Shown here: positions 1 through 13,948 of the stretch, piece after piece | How the letters are laid out: each line of letters opens with the position of its first letter | Numbering within the stretch: the stretch's first letter is position 1 | NCBI GenBank assembly: GCA_017979445.1 | Contig: CM030715.1 | Coordinates: 27,877,169-27,941,168 of the forward strand | From: Akebia trifoliata | Taxonomy: Eukaryota > Streptophyta > Magnoliopsida > Ranunculales > Lardizabalaceae | Length of the DNA stretch: 64,000 bases | Direction: 5' to 3' | Notes under the pieces: model-generated | The model's input: the letters and a program-made list of their open reading frames with translations, nothing else | Database searches by the model: none | What the model was told of the DNA's origin: nothing | Translations under genes and position numbers: made by a program

Positions 1-47
1 CTCTAAGAAATATAATAATATCACACTAAAGAAGGGCAGAAAGCCAC

Positions 48-3000
48 CTGAGGAGAGAGACCAGTAGCAACCCAGTGTCCTACGCTCGGATGATGGTCCA
101 CCTTAACATTTTGAGATTCAGGCTACAGAATGCCAGAAAGTTTGTTATAATCCGATGCATGATCTACATAAAACAAAGGCTGCACCTTTCCAGCACTCAA
201 AAAGCTTGTTATAACAAAACAGCTGATTGTGAGTATAAATTGACCATCCAATCCAAAGGAATCTCCTGAACTAATCGAATGATTTGAGAGAAAAATAAAA
301 GCACAATACTATAGAACGAAAGCAGACTCAAAAAGCTCAGGGTTCAATGATAGGGTGATACCAAATTGGAAGAACATATATCACCCATTAAAATATTTTT
401 TAGATACGAGCATACTTACAACACGAGAGGTCTGTGGGGAAGGTTTATAAGGACATATAAATGGTTCTCCAGTCACAAAAGGATGTTTCGAAGCCTGCAA
501 ATAGAGGAATTGAAACTGTGAATGACTTAAAGAGTAGTATCTCATTGCAGAAAACACTTATAAGAGAGGAATGCTGATCACGGGCATGTTCAAAAACCTG
601 CAAAGGTGTCCATCGCTTCACTGGATCAAACTGGAGGAGTCCCCGCAGGAAATCGATCAAGCAGGTTGCACATTCATCAACTACTAAAAGATTGCAGTAA
701 CATAGTCATTGAGATTGTCCTACCCATTAATCCAATCTTCTATTTTAAATAAGCTAACCTTCGTTGGGCAGTTTTTTCAGGTTCCAGTACTTGATGACAA
801 TTTCCTCAAGCTTCTTTTTCTTAAAATACTCTTTTCCTATTAATGCTGCTTTCACTTCTCTCTGAGTACATGCCAGCAGACAGAAAAATCATGAAAGTTA
901 AAAGCTCACAACCATATACAAATGCATAGAAATACCATTGGTGAAGTGGACTTGTTATTCAAATAAAATATTATCAAACCTCACATGAATAATGGAAATG
1001 ATTTTCATTATTTATTTATTTTTCTTTCATTTTAACATTTTCTTCCTGATCCAAATAACACTACTACTACTAATACTAGCAGAAAGACTTACAGCTTCAT
1101 ATTCCTCTTTGGTTAGAACTTGATAAGCACTTCTGCCACCTACAGAGGCTTCATTATTCTCTGGATGTTGAACGTGCTTAAAGAACTTGTTAGTGTTTGT
1201 TGCTACATTTAGTACATGATCAGGCGGTTGTCCTCTACACAGTTTCCAAGACATAAATCAGGATGATTTTCTTTGATAAGTAGAAATCGTATTAATAAGG
1301 GAAACTGGGGTTGAGATGACCAACCCACCCACAAGAAGCCGAAAGTACAAAGATTAAGAAAACAAAGGCACACCCCAAGGGTGTACATACATCCTAGAGA
1401 CAGACTAAGAATCTCTTATATATATATGAGGATGTTAGCAACCATGACAGCAGTAGCAGAATAACTAACTAGATGGTGGTACAGCGAGAAGGAAAAAACA
1501 ACTTTACTAATTGCCTAAAAAAATTTAAAATTTAGTTTCATAGGATGAAAATGGCTGTCCAAATCTACAAAAAGATTATGAAAATGCATTGGCAAATATA
1601 ACAGGCCGGGAGCTTTCTAACTTCCACAAGAAATCATTTGTGACGCTTGCTTCCTCCCATCACCTGAGGCCCCTATAAAAAAAAGTTTGAATTACTTTTA
1701 GATCATTTTGGGATGTTAACCATAATGTCAGTCAGTCCCCTGATTTAGGCTTGCTCCATAATCCTTTTTTTTTTCCTCAATGGTCAACATTCCAACTCAA
1801 CTTCCATAAAAGAAAATCTTGGATCACTTTCTCTCCTCCAATTCCAGGTTGAACTGGAAATTCTTCTAACATATTTCATATTTTCAGACGTGCATGAATT
1901 TCCTACAAACTCCCATTAAAGCACACCCAAAGATAGTACTAAATTTTCGTTCTTTCATAAAATATGTATATTTTCAAAGGAATCAACAAGAAATATCACC
2001 TAATTTTTTTTTTTTATCAATTTTTTGAAATATTATTTTGCAAAGTCACAGTTCAACCGACATAAATTTTCTAGAACAATGAAGTACAACTGAAATGTTA
2101 TACTAACCATTTGTAAAATGCATTCTATCAGTTACAATAATTCCACGAACCCAAATATGTCAAGCCCTGAGTTACCATAATCTATATGCTCGCTTGACAT
2201 CTGCTAAACTTTAAAAGTCCATTAAAAAAAAAAAAGTCATTTTCCCTAATATGAACAATGGTTGTTTGATTCCTCAAAGAATCAGTACCTTAAAGTAGGA
2301 ACTTGGAACTAACCCAAGGATTGTAGCAATCACAATGCTTTCAAAGAATCGGTACCTTAGACATTGGAACCAACAAAGCACTATAGCAGTCACAATGTTA
2401 TCAAAGAAATCTAGAGGAAGACTAGCTCCTAATGACATTTTATTTTTGATGGGTATACAATGGTCTCTCTCTTTCCATACTCCATACATAACTAAGCACA
2501 ATTTGGACATTGGAAACAACAATTATAAGGTCCTTTTCTTGTCGTTCTCTAATAAATCGTTTCACTTAACAGAACTGAAGAAATGGAGCATGCTCAAAGA
2601 AACACTATGAAGACATCAATGTAAATTAATCACTAGCACCTGTTTTAGTTGTTTGTCTATTAATTTCACTCATTAACAAAAATAAAAGAAAGTAAACAGT
2701 CACTCATCTATGATTTTGCTAATAAGTCCTGAACATACATGCTTTAAAAAATAATTCTCAAGGAACAGCCTGAAAAGAAAATATATTTTTCATTTTAAAA
2801 AACCTGTTTGTATCATAACCAAACATTCAAGAGTAGAACACACCCAAGTATGTGTATCATCCGCTTGAGAAGATCAAATTCTGAGGCTCCTGAAAATAGT
2901 GGTAACCCTATGAACAACTCCACTATAATGCATCCAAAAGACCACATATCAATTGCAGTAGTGTATCTGAAAGATGGATCAAGGACTGAACTAGAACACC

Positions 3001-6000
3001 AATGTTATAACAGGAAAAAAATAATAATAGAAAACATAGCATTATGAAATAATACTCAAATGCAGCCAATGTAATCATGGATAATGGAGAGAGCACAATT
3101 CTAATTATAGATATATGTGATGATTAAAATTTCAGTTCTGATGTGGCATGTCCTTAATTAAGAAAAGAAAAAAATAGAAATTTAACAAAATAAGAAGAAA
3201 GAAAAGCCTGGAACAGGAGTTGAAATTGAAACTTTCAAGCTAAGCATGTCAAGTAACCAGTTCAAAAGAAATACCATAATGTGTTCCCCTTTCATAGAAC
3301 AGAAAAGGTACCATTTCTTTAATAGATTCAAAGTTTGATGAGAAGAATAGAAGAAGAGATGATACTGCCCCTATTAATAATAGTTTAATATGCCTAACAC
3401 TCTTCCTCAAGCTGGAGAATATAATCATATAATCCCCACTTGTTACAAATATAATCCACCCTACTACAACCCAATGACTTGGTAAACAAATCAGCAAGCT
3501 GATCTTCAAACTTCACATAGGGAGTAACAATTTCATGACTTGGGAGATCGTCTTGAACGAAGTGGCAGTCAACTTCAATATGATTTTGTCCTCACGTGAA
3601 ACACATGATTAGAAGCCATGTGTATAGCAATCTGATTATCACAAAAGAGACTCATATGTATTTCTATTGTAAAAGCTTATATCCAAACGAAATCGACTCC
3701 AACCCTAATGGTACAATCTGTTATATATATTATCACATCATAAGCTTCCCTAGAAAAAATAATGGACTCCTCCTAAGCTAATAAAAAATAGTAGAAATAA
3801 GTGTCTAATATGTATCTTAAACTGATGATGAAACCTAATGAGCAACAAGTTTACCATGTAAATCGCAACAATAGTCTATTGTTTGTCCATCAAAACAACA
3901 ATGACTACACTTACGGATTCCACGGCCTCCACCTTAACCTCCCCTTGAATCTCTACCACCACGACCCCTTGACCATCAATACCACAACCACAACTTCCGT
4001 GATCTACGGAAACCGCTAAAGCTAATTGGTCACCACCAACGTTCTCACTATCTAATAACGTGACTCTCTTAACTTGAGAGAAAACATATGTAAGAGAGAA
4101 GTTCCTTGCTACCTAGGATCTAAAATATGTTTACATTATACTCTAGTAGGAGAGCGGGGAGAAGTTAAATATAATCCTATTGTTTCTGTACCGTGCGAAT
4201 ATCACTAGTAATAGGTTGGTACAAATTAAGTTCTTCTCACTTTCGCATCATAGAGGCAAAGAACTTGTTATATGGCCTCGTCATCTTGTTGAAGAGAAAA
4301 GTACTCCTATGTAGTTCATAAGTCCAGGTGATGTGATTTGATCCTAGATACATGTGTCTTACTTGTTCGGCCGTTCCCATATCTTCTTACCATTGTCCAG
4401 GAGCATAACAGTAGCACTGATCTATGGTTTCATATTGTTTCACAACCATGTCACAATCTAGGCATTTTCTTGCTCCCATATATCTATGACACTCAGATCT
4501 TCGAAAGTAGGCTTATCTATTAGTAAGTGACTATGTTTTCCTTTTGTCTTCAAAAATGCCTTTACTTCTACAAGTACCTTTCACCACACTAGAGAACCAC
4601 AAAACTTACCCGAAAACATCACCAACCACTGAAAAACTGGTTAGGTCCAATCACACATAAGGATCTACACACAATCATACAACTACATGGAGAATTACAC
4701 ACAAATCTTCCTTAACCTTGAATCAGATTTTCTTATAAATCAATTGAGAAAGAACGGAAATAATGGAAGGAAAAAAAAAAAGAGAAATTCAAACTCTTAT
4801 GACTTGCTCCAATACCACGTAGATTAAGAATTTGAGCAGAAGAAGAGAATAGGAGATTGGAGAAAATGTGGTAGAGCCAAAATTGACTCCAATACAGTCA
4901 CACAACCAATTATACATCATCACCAAATAAAAAAAGACAATACTACCCCTACTAATAACAACTTATTACTCCTAATATCTTTTAATAAGCAAAAGAGCTA
5001 GTTTAAATAATAAAATTACAAGTTTCATGTAGAAGGATACTGATACCCAAGAACAACTTCTGGAGATCTGTAATAACGGCTCTGCAGCAAAAAAGTCGAA
5101 CAAAATGACAAAAAATAAAAAAGCCCACAGCACTTGATATATCCATTTACAGGCTTCTTTATCAACCGCAACATCAAATTATGACATAACTTTAAAAACA
5201 GATAAGAGATGAAAACCTGAATGTAGGAGTAAACTGTTCGATGTTCCATACAAGCTGATCCAAAATCAATAACCTTGATTTCTATTGGGTCCACACTGTC
5301 AATCCCAAAATACCACCTTTAAAGCATGAAAAAAACATACATATCCTACAAAATTTACTGTCCAAAGTGATCATAACAAGTACTTCACCTTGTATTTAAC
5401 ATAATGTTTTCTGGCTTCAGATCACAATGAATGATACCAGCATCTTTCATTAAAATCAATGCACTCAAGATCTAAAGAAATAAAATAACACTATTTAATG
5501 AATATTCTTGACCATCACATATGAAAACTATACATTCAACACAACAACAGTTTATGAGCAAAAGAACTGCACATGCCTGTTTTGAGAACATTTGGACAAC
5601 CTTCAGTTGTAATCCTGAATAATTTTTTATCTTGATGATCTCATACCTGAATAGTCAAAAAGATGTCACTGACAAAAAACAGTAATTGCATGAACATGTA
5701 AAAAAATATTACTCAGTTGCAGTAAATGCATCTACTAGATCAATCTTCAAGTAATGCACGGTCAGAACCAGTTAAATCCTGATCTGGATTCAACCTTTCC
5801 CATGTTGACCCAGAATCAAATTCTGATCTAGTCAATATCTTATGATTTTGCCTAACCAGTGATCCTTATTTATAAATTTTGGATCTATCTCTTGGTGTGT
5901 ACACAATAAAAATGGAAACGTTCTGAGTGATTCTGATTCCCAAACCCGAATTCAATCCGGATCAAATCGCTTGCTTCCATACTGATCCCAGTTCCATTGA

Positions 6001-9000
6001 AAGAAGTACGGATCAAGATGGATGTTGGTTCCAAACCACATTATTCATGCCCTGAATTTAATTTAATCTTTTAAACTGGAGTAACTTACAGATTCAGGTA
6101 AAGCAGTTCAAAGGAAATGCACAAATGGCATTGGTGCATAAAGTGATCCAGGATACGAACAATGTGATGCCTATCCTCAGGATCAAACTTCCTATTTAAC
6201 TGCAAAAAGTGGAGAACATAGCAAAACATAAAGGAATTCCTTTATTAATAACTCCTAGCAAGAGAGGTAACCAGACAAGAGAGTCCAATTACCGCATTCA
6301 GAATAGAGACTTCAAACAGAGCCTGCTGGTAGTATGCACGCTGGTTTTTAATGATCTTAACAGCAACAAAATTATTAGTTTCTGAAACCAAGCACTTGGC
6401 AACCTGTCCAAAAGTCCCGTGGCCAAGAATTTCTTTAACAATATACCTGCAACATATTTAAAAGCAAGGTCAGGTTCTTAAGCAGAAGTGCGGACATGCC
6501 ATGCTGGGATATATTTAAGTTACACTAAAAATTTCTAGAAATGTCTGAAAAGCAACGACTACCCTTACTTGATTGCTTTCCAGTATTTCCAGTCTAAATA
6601 GACCACGCAGTTCTTGTTTATTGCACATTTATATTCCAGCACAATATTAAAATACGGATTCAAAATCTATTTCAGTAGGCTTGGAAATGGGGGAAACTAA
6701 TAAAATTTTCATAGAAATCATGGATACTGTGAAATAATGGAAATGTTAAGGAAGCTCTAAAATAGGAGGAAAATATCAAATGGACATGAAAATAAAATCA
6801 TAAATCATCAAACTACAATAACCAAATATGAGGGAACAAATATCAGTCGCATTTTTCTACACATTGGCGCATGTAAATAAGAGCTTCACCACCTAAAACT
6901 GTATTCTACAAGGAAAAGAGATACACCTTAATACCTACACACTTGCTTAAATGAACAAACTATGAAGTTCTACGTTCTTGCATCATTATATGACTTTTTG
7001 CTTTTACATTGGATGAATAAATTACTAATATATCCAACTAATTAGAACATAGATGATTTCGAGTGTATGCTTATATGAATGTGCAAATATGCTTACAATC
7101 ATTCAAAAGAACATGATCTCTAGATATTTGGCTAATCATAATTCAGTTCCACTAATGAGAGAATATTGTGTGTGCATGTGTGTGTGTGTGTGTACATAAA
7201 TAAATTTTATCAATATTTCTAGAATTTTTTTTTTTTGAAAAAGGTCAACTTTTGTTAATCAATATACTTCCACCAAAACCTTGAAATTTGACTATTTCAG
7301 CTGAAAATACTATTCAACAAAATAAATAGTGATTTCCACGAAATATGAACAAAAAGAAAGTGCTGGTTAACTTTCGCGCCAACCCTAGTGGAAATGGAAA
7401 TATTTCAACATATTTTGAGGCAATATGTCGAAGATTAATACCATGTATACCAGTGAAGTTCAATTGAAAGAAACACATTTTGCTGTTCTGTGCAGAGTGG
7501 AGAGTCAACCCCATAGCTCGATTCTGGAGATGGTCAGTTCCTTCACTATTCTTTTTAATTCTGATTTAGTTTCCGGAGTGGCATTCAAGATTTGACTACA
7601 TCTGGTGGTTGGTTTCTAGCTGATTATGTATTTTCAATGAATGGATGGGGGTGTAGAATTCAATTTCTCATGTAATTTTTCTATGTACAAATCCATCTAT
7701 AAGAAATAGCCAGACATGTCTAAAGATCCTACCAAATTGAATTTTATACATGTAAAATCATCTAAATAACCACATTGGACCCAGTTCAGACAAATTGGAC
7801 AAAATATGGGTTTCTAAAACATTGGATTGACGTTCTAAAGTTCAAAAATCCAAAAGCCACTTCACTTCACTGCATTGGTGTGTCCTTGTCAGCAATTATA
7901 AATTCAGTATCTACAACTTTATATGGTTGAGGGTTGGAGCTTGAAATAAAATACTGAACAGGTACTTCCTGTGTTTTAGCTTTCCTAAGAAATTATGAGA
8001 AAATAACAACAAATGATGCATAATATCAGATAGCTTGTTCTTCTGTAAGGTAGGTAATAGGATAAATTCAATAGTGATGTAGCATTCTTCTAAATGCATG
8101 TTATTACAACATACAGATCAGACCAATTTAACTTGTGGAGGTTTTTCCTATCCGTCACAAATTTTCTGGATGATATATTTTTAGTACAGAGTGCCACAGC
8201 CCAAAGGAAGAAAAGATAGGACCAAGTGTAAGAAATGGGGGAAAAAGAGAGAAAAGATACTCATCAGGTAAAAGAACCAGACCTTCGTTGTGACTTTGGA
8301 TCAACTAAGATCGAGTTCACTGTTAAGATAAGATCTGAATTTGCATTATCATAGCCATCATTGAGCACTCCGACCGATGGGCTTGTAAGAACCCGCTTTG
8401 GAGTCAATTCTTTGTAGTACTTGACTTCTGGGTTACATTTTTTATATGTCTGAACTATGTCCTTGGTTAGGCAGCCGATCAGCTGCATGGTCAAAGTTGC
8501 TAGTGAGAACTGAAACTTCCATTTTAAATGATTTCAACTCTAGATAGATAATGCAATCTGAGTAATGCACCAACAATGCAATGCTGCTCCACAAGTCTGC
8601 AACAGCACTTTAAAATAAACCTAGTGAATAGTAGTTGTAAGGAAGAAGAAATAAAACATAATAAGAAAGAGAGAGAGATAAAAAATGTGTGCACAATGAG
8701 ACAAAGAAAACCCTGAAAAATCTACACGGTGTGACAAGGACAGTCTAAATTCAATGCGGGACACCGTTTCATACTCACATTCTACATTCTCTCAAAAGAA
8801 AATGTTAATATATTAAAAGATTTGTTTTCAGCTATTATTTATGCACAATGCTTATATAATTTTAATCGTGTATCAACACATGTAAATACAATCTCCATAT
8901 GTTGCATACTACTTAGCACAACTAACGCATGATATAGCTCTAAATATGAAATAAACTATAGTGAGCTGTCAAAGGTTCAGGTTCATGGGGCTCAGAGTCT

Positions 9001-11456
9001 CTAAACACTTCATATTTACCTACAATGTATCCATGTCTTCGTCACACAGGCTGAACTCTTCTATTCAAAACATAACCCAGCAGACTGTCTCCAACAACCC
9101 CCATAATTCCCTTTATATAGGCAATAAAAACATACTTAACCAACCCTTTTAGAGACCTATAGGCCATTGCTAATATCTGTTCTTGATATCTAATTCATTA
9201 CAAGCTTGCATTACTAGGTAGAAATAAGGTACTCAGTCACCAAGCTAAATGCCCATAATTTTTAGTTACTTTTTAATAAGAAAAAGTTTTATCAAAAGAA
9301 GGAAAAGAAATACGATAGAGAATAATGACAAACACAACAAACTCACTCCCTAGCTAAACACATCGAATCCCATCTAGACAAAAAATCCTCAAAAAAGATC
9401 CCTTTGAACTCGTTGAATAGCTTGCACTGGAAAAATAATAATGCAATAGTGGACATAATCTACTTCCTAGAGAGAATGCTCATTCCCTTCAAGATTGTCA
9501 TGTTCCTTTTATTTCCAATACACCAACAAACAACGAGAGGCGACTGGCCTTAATATGCTAACTCTTAAAAAGGCTAAAAACAAAGCCATAAAAACACCAA
9601 GAAGTATGGAATACAATACCAAAATGCAACTAGATCTTCCTTACAAAAGAACAAAGATAATCAAATGATTAACAAATTCCCCATTGGATTTGCAAAGGGA
9701 TCAAATATCGATAGCAATTATGCCACCTAACAATAATATGGTCCACAGTTTGGATTCTATTAAGAGTAGCAGTCCAAATAAAATAAAATAAAATAAAAAG
9801 CTACCTTTGACAAGACTTTGGGCACCGCAACATTAGGAAAATAAAACAAGAGGTAGGCGTGATGGAGTTGTAAAACGATTTCATAGAAACCACATTATCC
9901 GGGCTACAAGCCCATACATTTTGGTCCTCTATTGAAGGATTAATAAGAATCCTTGGTATACATGACACCCTGAACCTCCCAACATTAAAGCCTCTCCTAA
10001 AACCAAGGTCTCAAAACAACTCTTCCCAAAATCGAATCATGAATTCATTTATTAGTACATTTCATTTAGCAGACATTGAAAATAAAGATGGAAACTACAT
10101 ACAAAGAAGCAAAACCCCACAACAACGATCCTCCCATAATCTTACTCTATTTCCTCTGCCAACTTTAGAAGTAACCCTACTCCAAAACTCCAATACGATT
10201 TTAGAGATGCCTTTCCAAAGACGCACCCATAAGAAGACCTCACCTCACCACTCTCCCATCCAAAATTCTTGATCCTGTATTTTTTTCTTTGATAACATCA
10301 TTCCACAAACTCTTATGCTCAAGCCAGAACCTCCAAAACCAATTACTTAACAAGGCCAAATTCATTAATCTAATCTTTCGAATGCTAAGACCCTCATTCT
10401 GTTCTATAAAACAAATATGTTTCCAATTAACAATGTGAAACTTCTGCTTACCTTCCCTACCATTCCAAAAAATTCCTGAATCAACTTCTCCAAATGCACT
10501 TCCTCGCTTCTAGGTATAGAGGATAAAATGTAGGAAGTATATAGAAATGCTTGTTAAGATGTTTTTGATCAATGTTACTGCCCCCCTAGATAAATATTTC
10601 AACTTCCAAGAAGACCTTTGAGCTATTAGCTGAATAGCAGGGTCCCAAATAGTCTTGCTTCTATAACCCACTCCATTGTTATTTTTGATCGGTTTAATCC
10701 ACTCCATTATTAAGCCTAAATAGGAAGATAGAAAAGCATCCAATTTGACAACCAATAGAAAGCAAGAGAATATGAAAACTGTGCCAATAAAAAAATGAGA
10801 GGGAGAATATGAAACTGATTAACTTGGGCAAGTCTTCACAAAATTATTGAGCAAAGCAAGGCATCTCAGATGTTGAATGAGTCAATGTGACGGATGACTC
10901 CTAACGATTTTCTTGAAGAACAATTCATTTTCGCAAATCGTGGAATTCGTTTTTTTTTTTTTTCCGAATTCATTTTCGCATGACTATTTCGTAAGGAATT
11001 CATATCTGACTTGCCGCCGTCGCTATCCTGTGTGCAATCAAATTGTCCACACTAATAATATAGAACAATATACCTAACAATCATAAGCTGATTTCTCAAC
11101 CAACTTGTTATATCTAATTGGACTCTTCTTACATGAGTTCTATAACAAACCCCATATTTCATGATAATCATCCAACACTAGCTACTTCGCGGTTCTTTAA
11201 TCTACACTAAATTGAGGTTAAAAAATCACATTTTTCTAATTAACAAATTAAAATCGTGATAGATGATTAGCCAAAAAGCAATTCGTACTGGTTGTCTTAC
11301 ATTAACACGTGATCGAGAAGTGCTGGAATTCTGCGAGGTTCCATCCGGCAATAGAGAATATCTACCAAAAGCTCGTGGGGTCGGATTCCACAGAGACTTC
11401 AAGAGATGATCTCCTGTGTGAGGTTTGTCTTCTTTGCTACTACTAGCATCATCCAT
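48..11456 (-). CDS. YAK1: YAK1-type dual-specificity protein kinase (DYRK family), 3' end outside window
   Basis: Cytosolic/nuclear Ser/Thr-Tyr kinase of the plant YAK1 type, a growth and stress regulator in the TOR/ABA context (family knowledge). Fourteen exons were rebuilt: 11289-11456, 8283-8482, 6293-6446, 6090-6199, 5577-5646, 5389-5471, 5217-5295, 5041-5081, 2844-2966, 1093-1234, 759-861, 598-680, 420-494, 48-122. They join in frame to 502 aa. Visible motifs are the Gly loop GHGTFGQV (131-138), Lys153 in VAVK, HCDLKPEN with Asp251, DFG 272-274, the activation-loop YSY (Tyr284/Tyr286) and SRYYRSPE. All catalytic residues are present. The start ATG at 11454-11456 has a good context (gccATGG); an in-frame ATG six codons upstream is less likely. 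The intron after exon 5 uses a GC donor. Exon 14 ends in ATGLSPQ at a donor, so the low-complexity C-terminal tail lies left of base 1. Introns of 2.8, 1.8, 2.1 and 1.6 kb carry or could carry TE debris. In the 1.6-kb (1235-2843) and 1.8-kb (6447-8282) introns I recognise nothing except a short TG repeat near 7180. Confidence 0.93.
3321..4977 (-). mobile_element. Degenerate, internally deleted Ty1/Copia element in a YAK1 intron
   Basis: Read on the minus strand. An LTR (4818-4977) is followed at 4809-4817 by a decayed primer-binding site (TGGTATTGGAGC, usual form TGGTATCAGAGC). A Gly/Arg-rich stretch and zinc-knuckle-like residues of gag follow near 3860-3990. The frame then jumps to the pol C-terminal tail: the residues EVDCHF, TPYVKFEDQLADLFTKSLG and the DYIC motif of the RNase H end lie near 3400-3590. 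A purine-rich tract precedes the second, shortened LTR (3321-3399, starting TGTTAGG). The 5-bp direct repeats tcttt at 3316-3320 and 4978-4982 flank it. Most of pol is missing, so it cannot move on its own. Family and layout are well supported; the exact ends rest on the repeat and LTR similarity. Confidence 0.8.
9270..10757 (-). mobile_element. Decayed L1-type LINE fragment in YAK1 intron 1
   Basis: Minus-strand translation with several breaks gives the C-terminal reverse transcriptase region of plant L1 LINEs. SSYLGL and WKLKYLSRG..TLIK lie near 10540-10720. They are followed by FWNGREGKQKFHIVNWKH and LSIRKIRLMNLALLSNW (10330-10480), then a zf-RVT-like section with DHIIVRWHNC near 9700. The 3' end is AT-rich near 9270. 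The 5' end is truncated, as is usual for LINEs. The fragment is non-functional and explains about half of the 2.8-kb first intron. Confidence 0.75.
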
Positions 11457-12045
11457 GGCCACTCTAGAAATCAAACTCCAATCGAAAAATTAAGAACTCT
11501 TCCTCATCACCACTGTGTTCACCAATTAAATTAAACAAAATTATATAAAATTAAACTCATTTAGCTGTTATTTCTCATCCGATCCACTTGTTTTGATCCC
11601 CAGAAATTCAGATAATTCTCCAGAAGATTCTAATCCCATAACCTTCCTCGTTCGACTAATCCCCCAAATTGAATTAGCATCCAATGTGTTTCGATTCCGA
11701 TACCTGAGACCGATAATAATCAGAGACATGAAAGAGTTCTTTTGAGGGTTCGATCAATCGAAGAAGTTTGGGGAAAACCCCATAATTTCGTTAGGGTTTT
11801 GATGGGAATACATCATCGTCATCCTTGTCTTCAACATCAAATCAAAATAATCGATTTTGATGATGAAGATCAATGGATGAAGATTAGGGCGGAATCAGAA
11901 ACGAGAGTTATTTTCCTCTGATTTCTTCTCCTCGAAAATGCGGGTTGAAATATATATTAATATTTATATTAAAAAAGAGTTTTAATTTTAAAGGAGTCTT
12001 TAGTTTGGATAATTTCGACTTTTGAGGTACCATAGAGTTTTCAAA
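11457..12045 (-). promoter_or_regulatory. YAK1 5' UTR and upstream region
   Basis: No coding sequence seen. This is the 5' flank of the kinase gene; it includes pyrimidine-rich and A-rich leader-like sequence. I cannot place a TATA box or transcription start with confidence. Confidence 0.4.
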
Positions 12046-12390
12046 TAAAGGCACTCCAATTATTAGCAATGGCGCCCCCACACCATAGCCAATTTTCTTT
12101 TGTCTTTCATTATGGGTTAATAATAGATTTTGGAAAGAGGACGATCTCCTCACTGAGCTTCTAATTCCATCAAAAATAATTTTAAAAAAATGAATTATTT
12201 ATAATTCTTTAATTATTATTTTTTTTTAAGTCAGAAGTTTCAGAATAGATTGATTTTTGATGAGAGGAGATTTTTGATTAGGTTGATCTCCTCATCAAAA
12301 CTTAGTTCATTCCAAAAAATTTAACTCATATAAGACAAAACAATTTTACTATGGTGTGGGGTGCCCTTGGTAATAATTGAGTTGTTTGTA
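12046..12390. repeat. Fold-back element related to the double-hairpin family
   Basis: Left end 12046-12100 and right end 12335-12387 are inverted repeats built around CACACCATAG and GGTAATAATTG. The interior carries diverged forms of the family core (cagaagtttcagaatag, gatctcctcatcaaaac). No clear target duplication was found, because the termini are themselves palindromic. Confidence 0.6.
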
Positions 12391-12591
12391 GCATTACCCT
12401 TTTCAAATACGTGCCTTTGACTTTGATCCTTAAATAGAGACTAATAAAAATACTTAAATAACCTCATCTTCGATTTATTGTCCAAAACAATTCTTTTTAA
12501 AATCAATATTCTACCTACTTAAATCTCAAAATTAAGATATGTATTCTCCAAATTTATACATATCACTATAATGAAACTTGATTACATCTAC

Positions 12592-13224
12592 CCACACCCT
12601 AGCGGTGTCTATGAGTGCCCATTTACCTGAATTTGAAATCACAGTTCTAATTCCCTTTTATATTGGAATTGATTAGAGTGAGGTATAAAATGGAACCGAA
12701 CAGATAGGAATCATAACCGTTAGGTTCTATTAGATGGGTACTCATGAGTACCTAGAACCGGTTTGTTTTGTAATTTTTTTAATATTATAAATGATTTAAC
12801 ATTTTTAAATTAATATATTTTACATAAAAATTATCATATAAATTATGTTTTGGAGCTTAAAGTAGATAATCTCTTCTAAAAGTTGATTACTTGTAATGAA
12901 AACAAATTTTAACTTTTGAAGAAAAAAATCATTAACTCCAATCTTTTGTAGATCAAAAGTGTAATTAAGTTGATTTTTTGCAAAGTACATGTTAATTTTA
13001 TGATTTTTTTTACAATAAGTCAAAATAGTTTTTATCCATCCAATTCTTGATAAAAGAACTGACAGGTACCCACATTTATTGAGGTTCTGATTCTGAATCC
13101 ATTTATTTTAGGGCTAGAACTGGAATCGACATGCAAGAATTGTAATCACAAAAATACAATAGTTCTGGTTCTAAATACCTAAAGAACCGAACCGGAATCA
13201 AACCATTGACACCCCTACCACCTC
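12592..13224. repeat. Possible hAT-like non-coding element
   Basis: The ends are tagcggtgtctatgag and the inverse of attgacacccct, which resemble the GGGGTGTCAATG termini common in plant hAT-derived repeats. The interior is AT-rich, with repeated mentions of the gaaccg motif and no coding potential. The target duplication is not convincing, so limits are approximate. Confidence 0.35.
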
Positions 13225-13931
13225 CATTTACCTCGATGAATTGTTCTGGTCATGTGGATGGTGAGAATGACACCTCAACCCTCTAGGGTTCATGATTTAC
13301 ACTAAGACTAAAAAAAGATAATTAAAATTGTATTATTTACTTGATCATAGGCTTTGAAAATGGACGGCTATTGAACTTCTAAATATAAAATATCTTGATC
13401 GATGAGAAAAATATGTTTTTTTTTTTGGTTCTATATTTGGAGTTCTTACAATTTTTCTCTACATCAATATAACATTAATCATGTTTTTTGGGTGTCACGT
13501 GGATGTGTAATCCATATAAATAGGTGGTCTTTTGAACCATGCAACCCAATCTCCTGTATGTGTGACTCGTAAATTTTCGATTACCATAGATTCATCGAGA
13601 TTCACACCTATAATTGTATTTATTGATGGTATGGCATACCAAGGGTACAAGAATCCAACCACAATTCCACAATGTGTATAGTTAATAGATGATAAGCTTG
13701 CTTTATATGACTGGACATTCACTTGCTTGATATAAATTATGTGTACTTAGATGGAGATTTATGGTATAATATTTATATTTGGTAGTCATTATCTTCTATG
13801 ATAGTTCGAAAATATACATCACAACTCAGGCATTCTCACAAAAATTTTGTGACCATATTCACCTCAAGAACTAAGAAAAACATGGATGGTTTTATGTAGA
13901 TCTTCACGAACTAATGTCATTTGGTACATGC
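13225..13931. other. Intergenic stretch, nothing recognised
   Basis: AT-rich sequence with only short chance reading frames and no similarity to a family I recognise. Confidence 0.5.
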
Positions 13932-13948
13932 AAAGCCCAAATTTATTA

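Noticed and set aside
11457..11474. Upstream in-frame ATG adding MISRVA to YAK1
   Set aside because: The ATG at 11454-11456 has the better context and gives the usual MDD start; the upstream codon lies in leader-like sequence.
13495..13722. 75-codon minus-strand reading frame as a gene exon
   Set aside because: No start context or splice partners and no family recognised.
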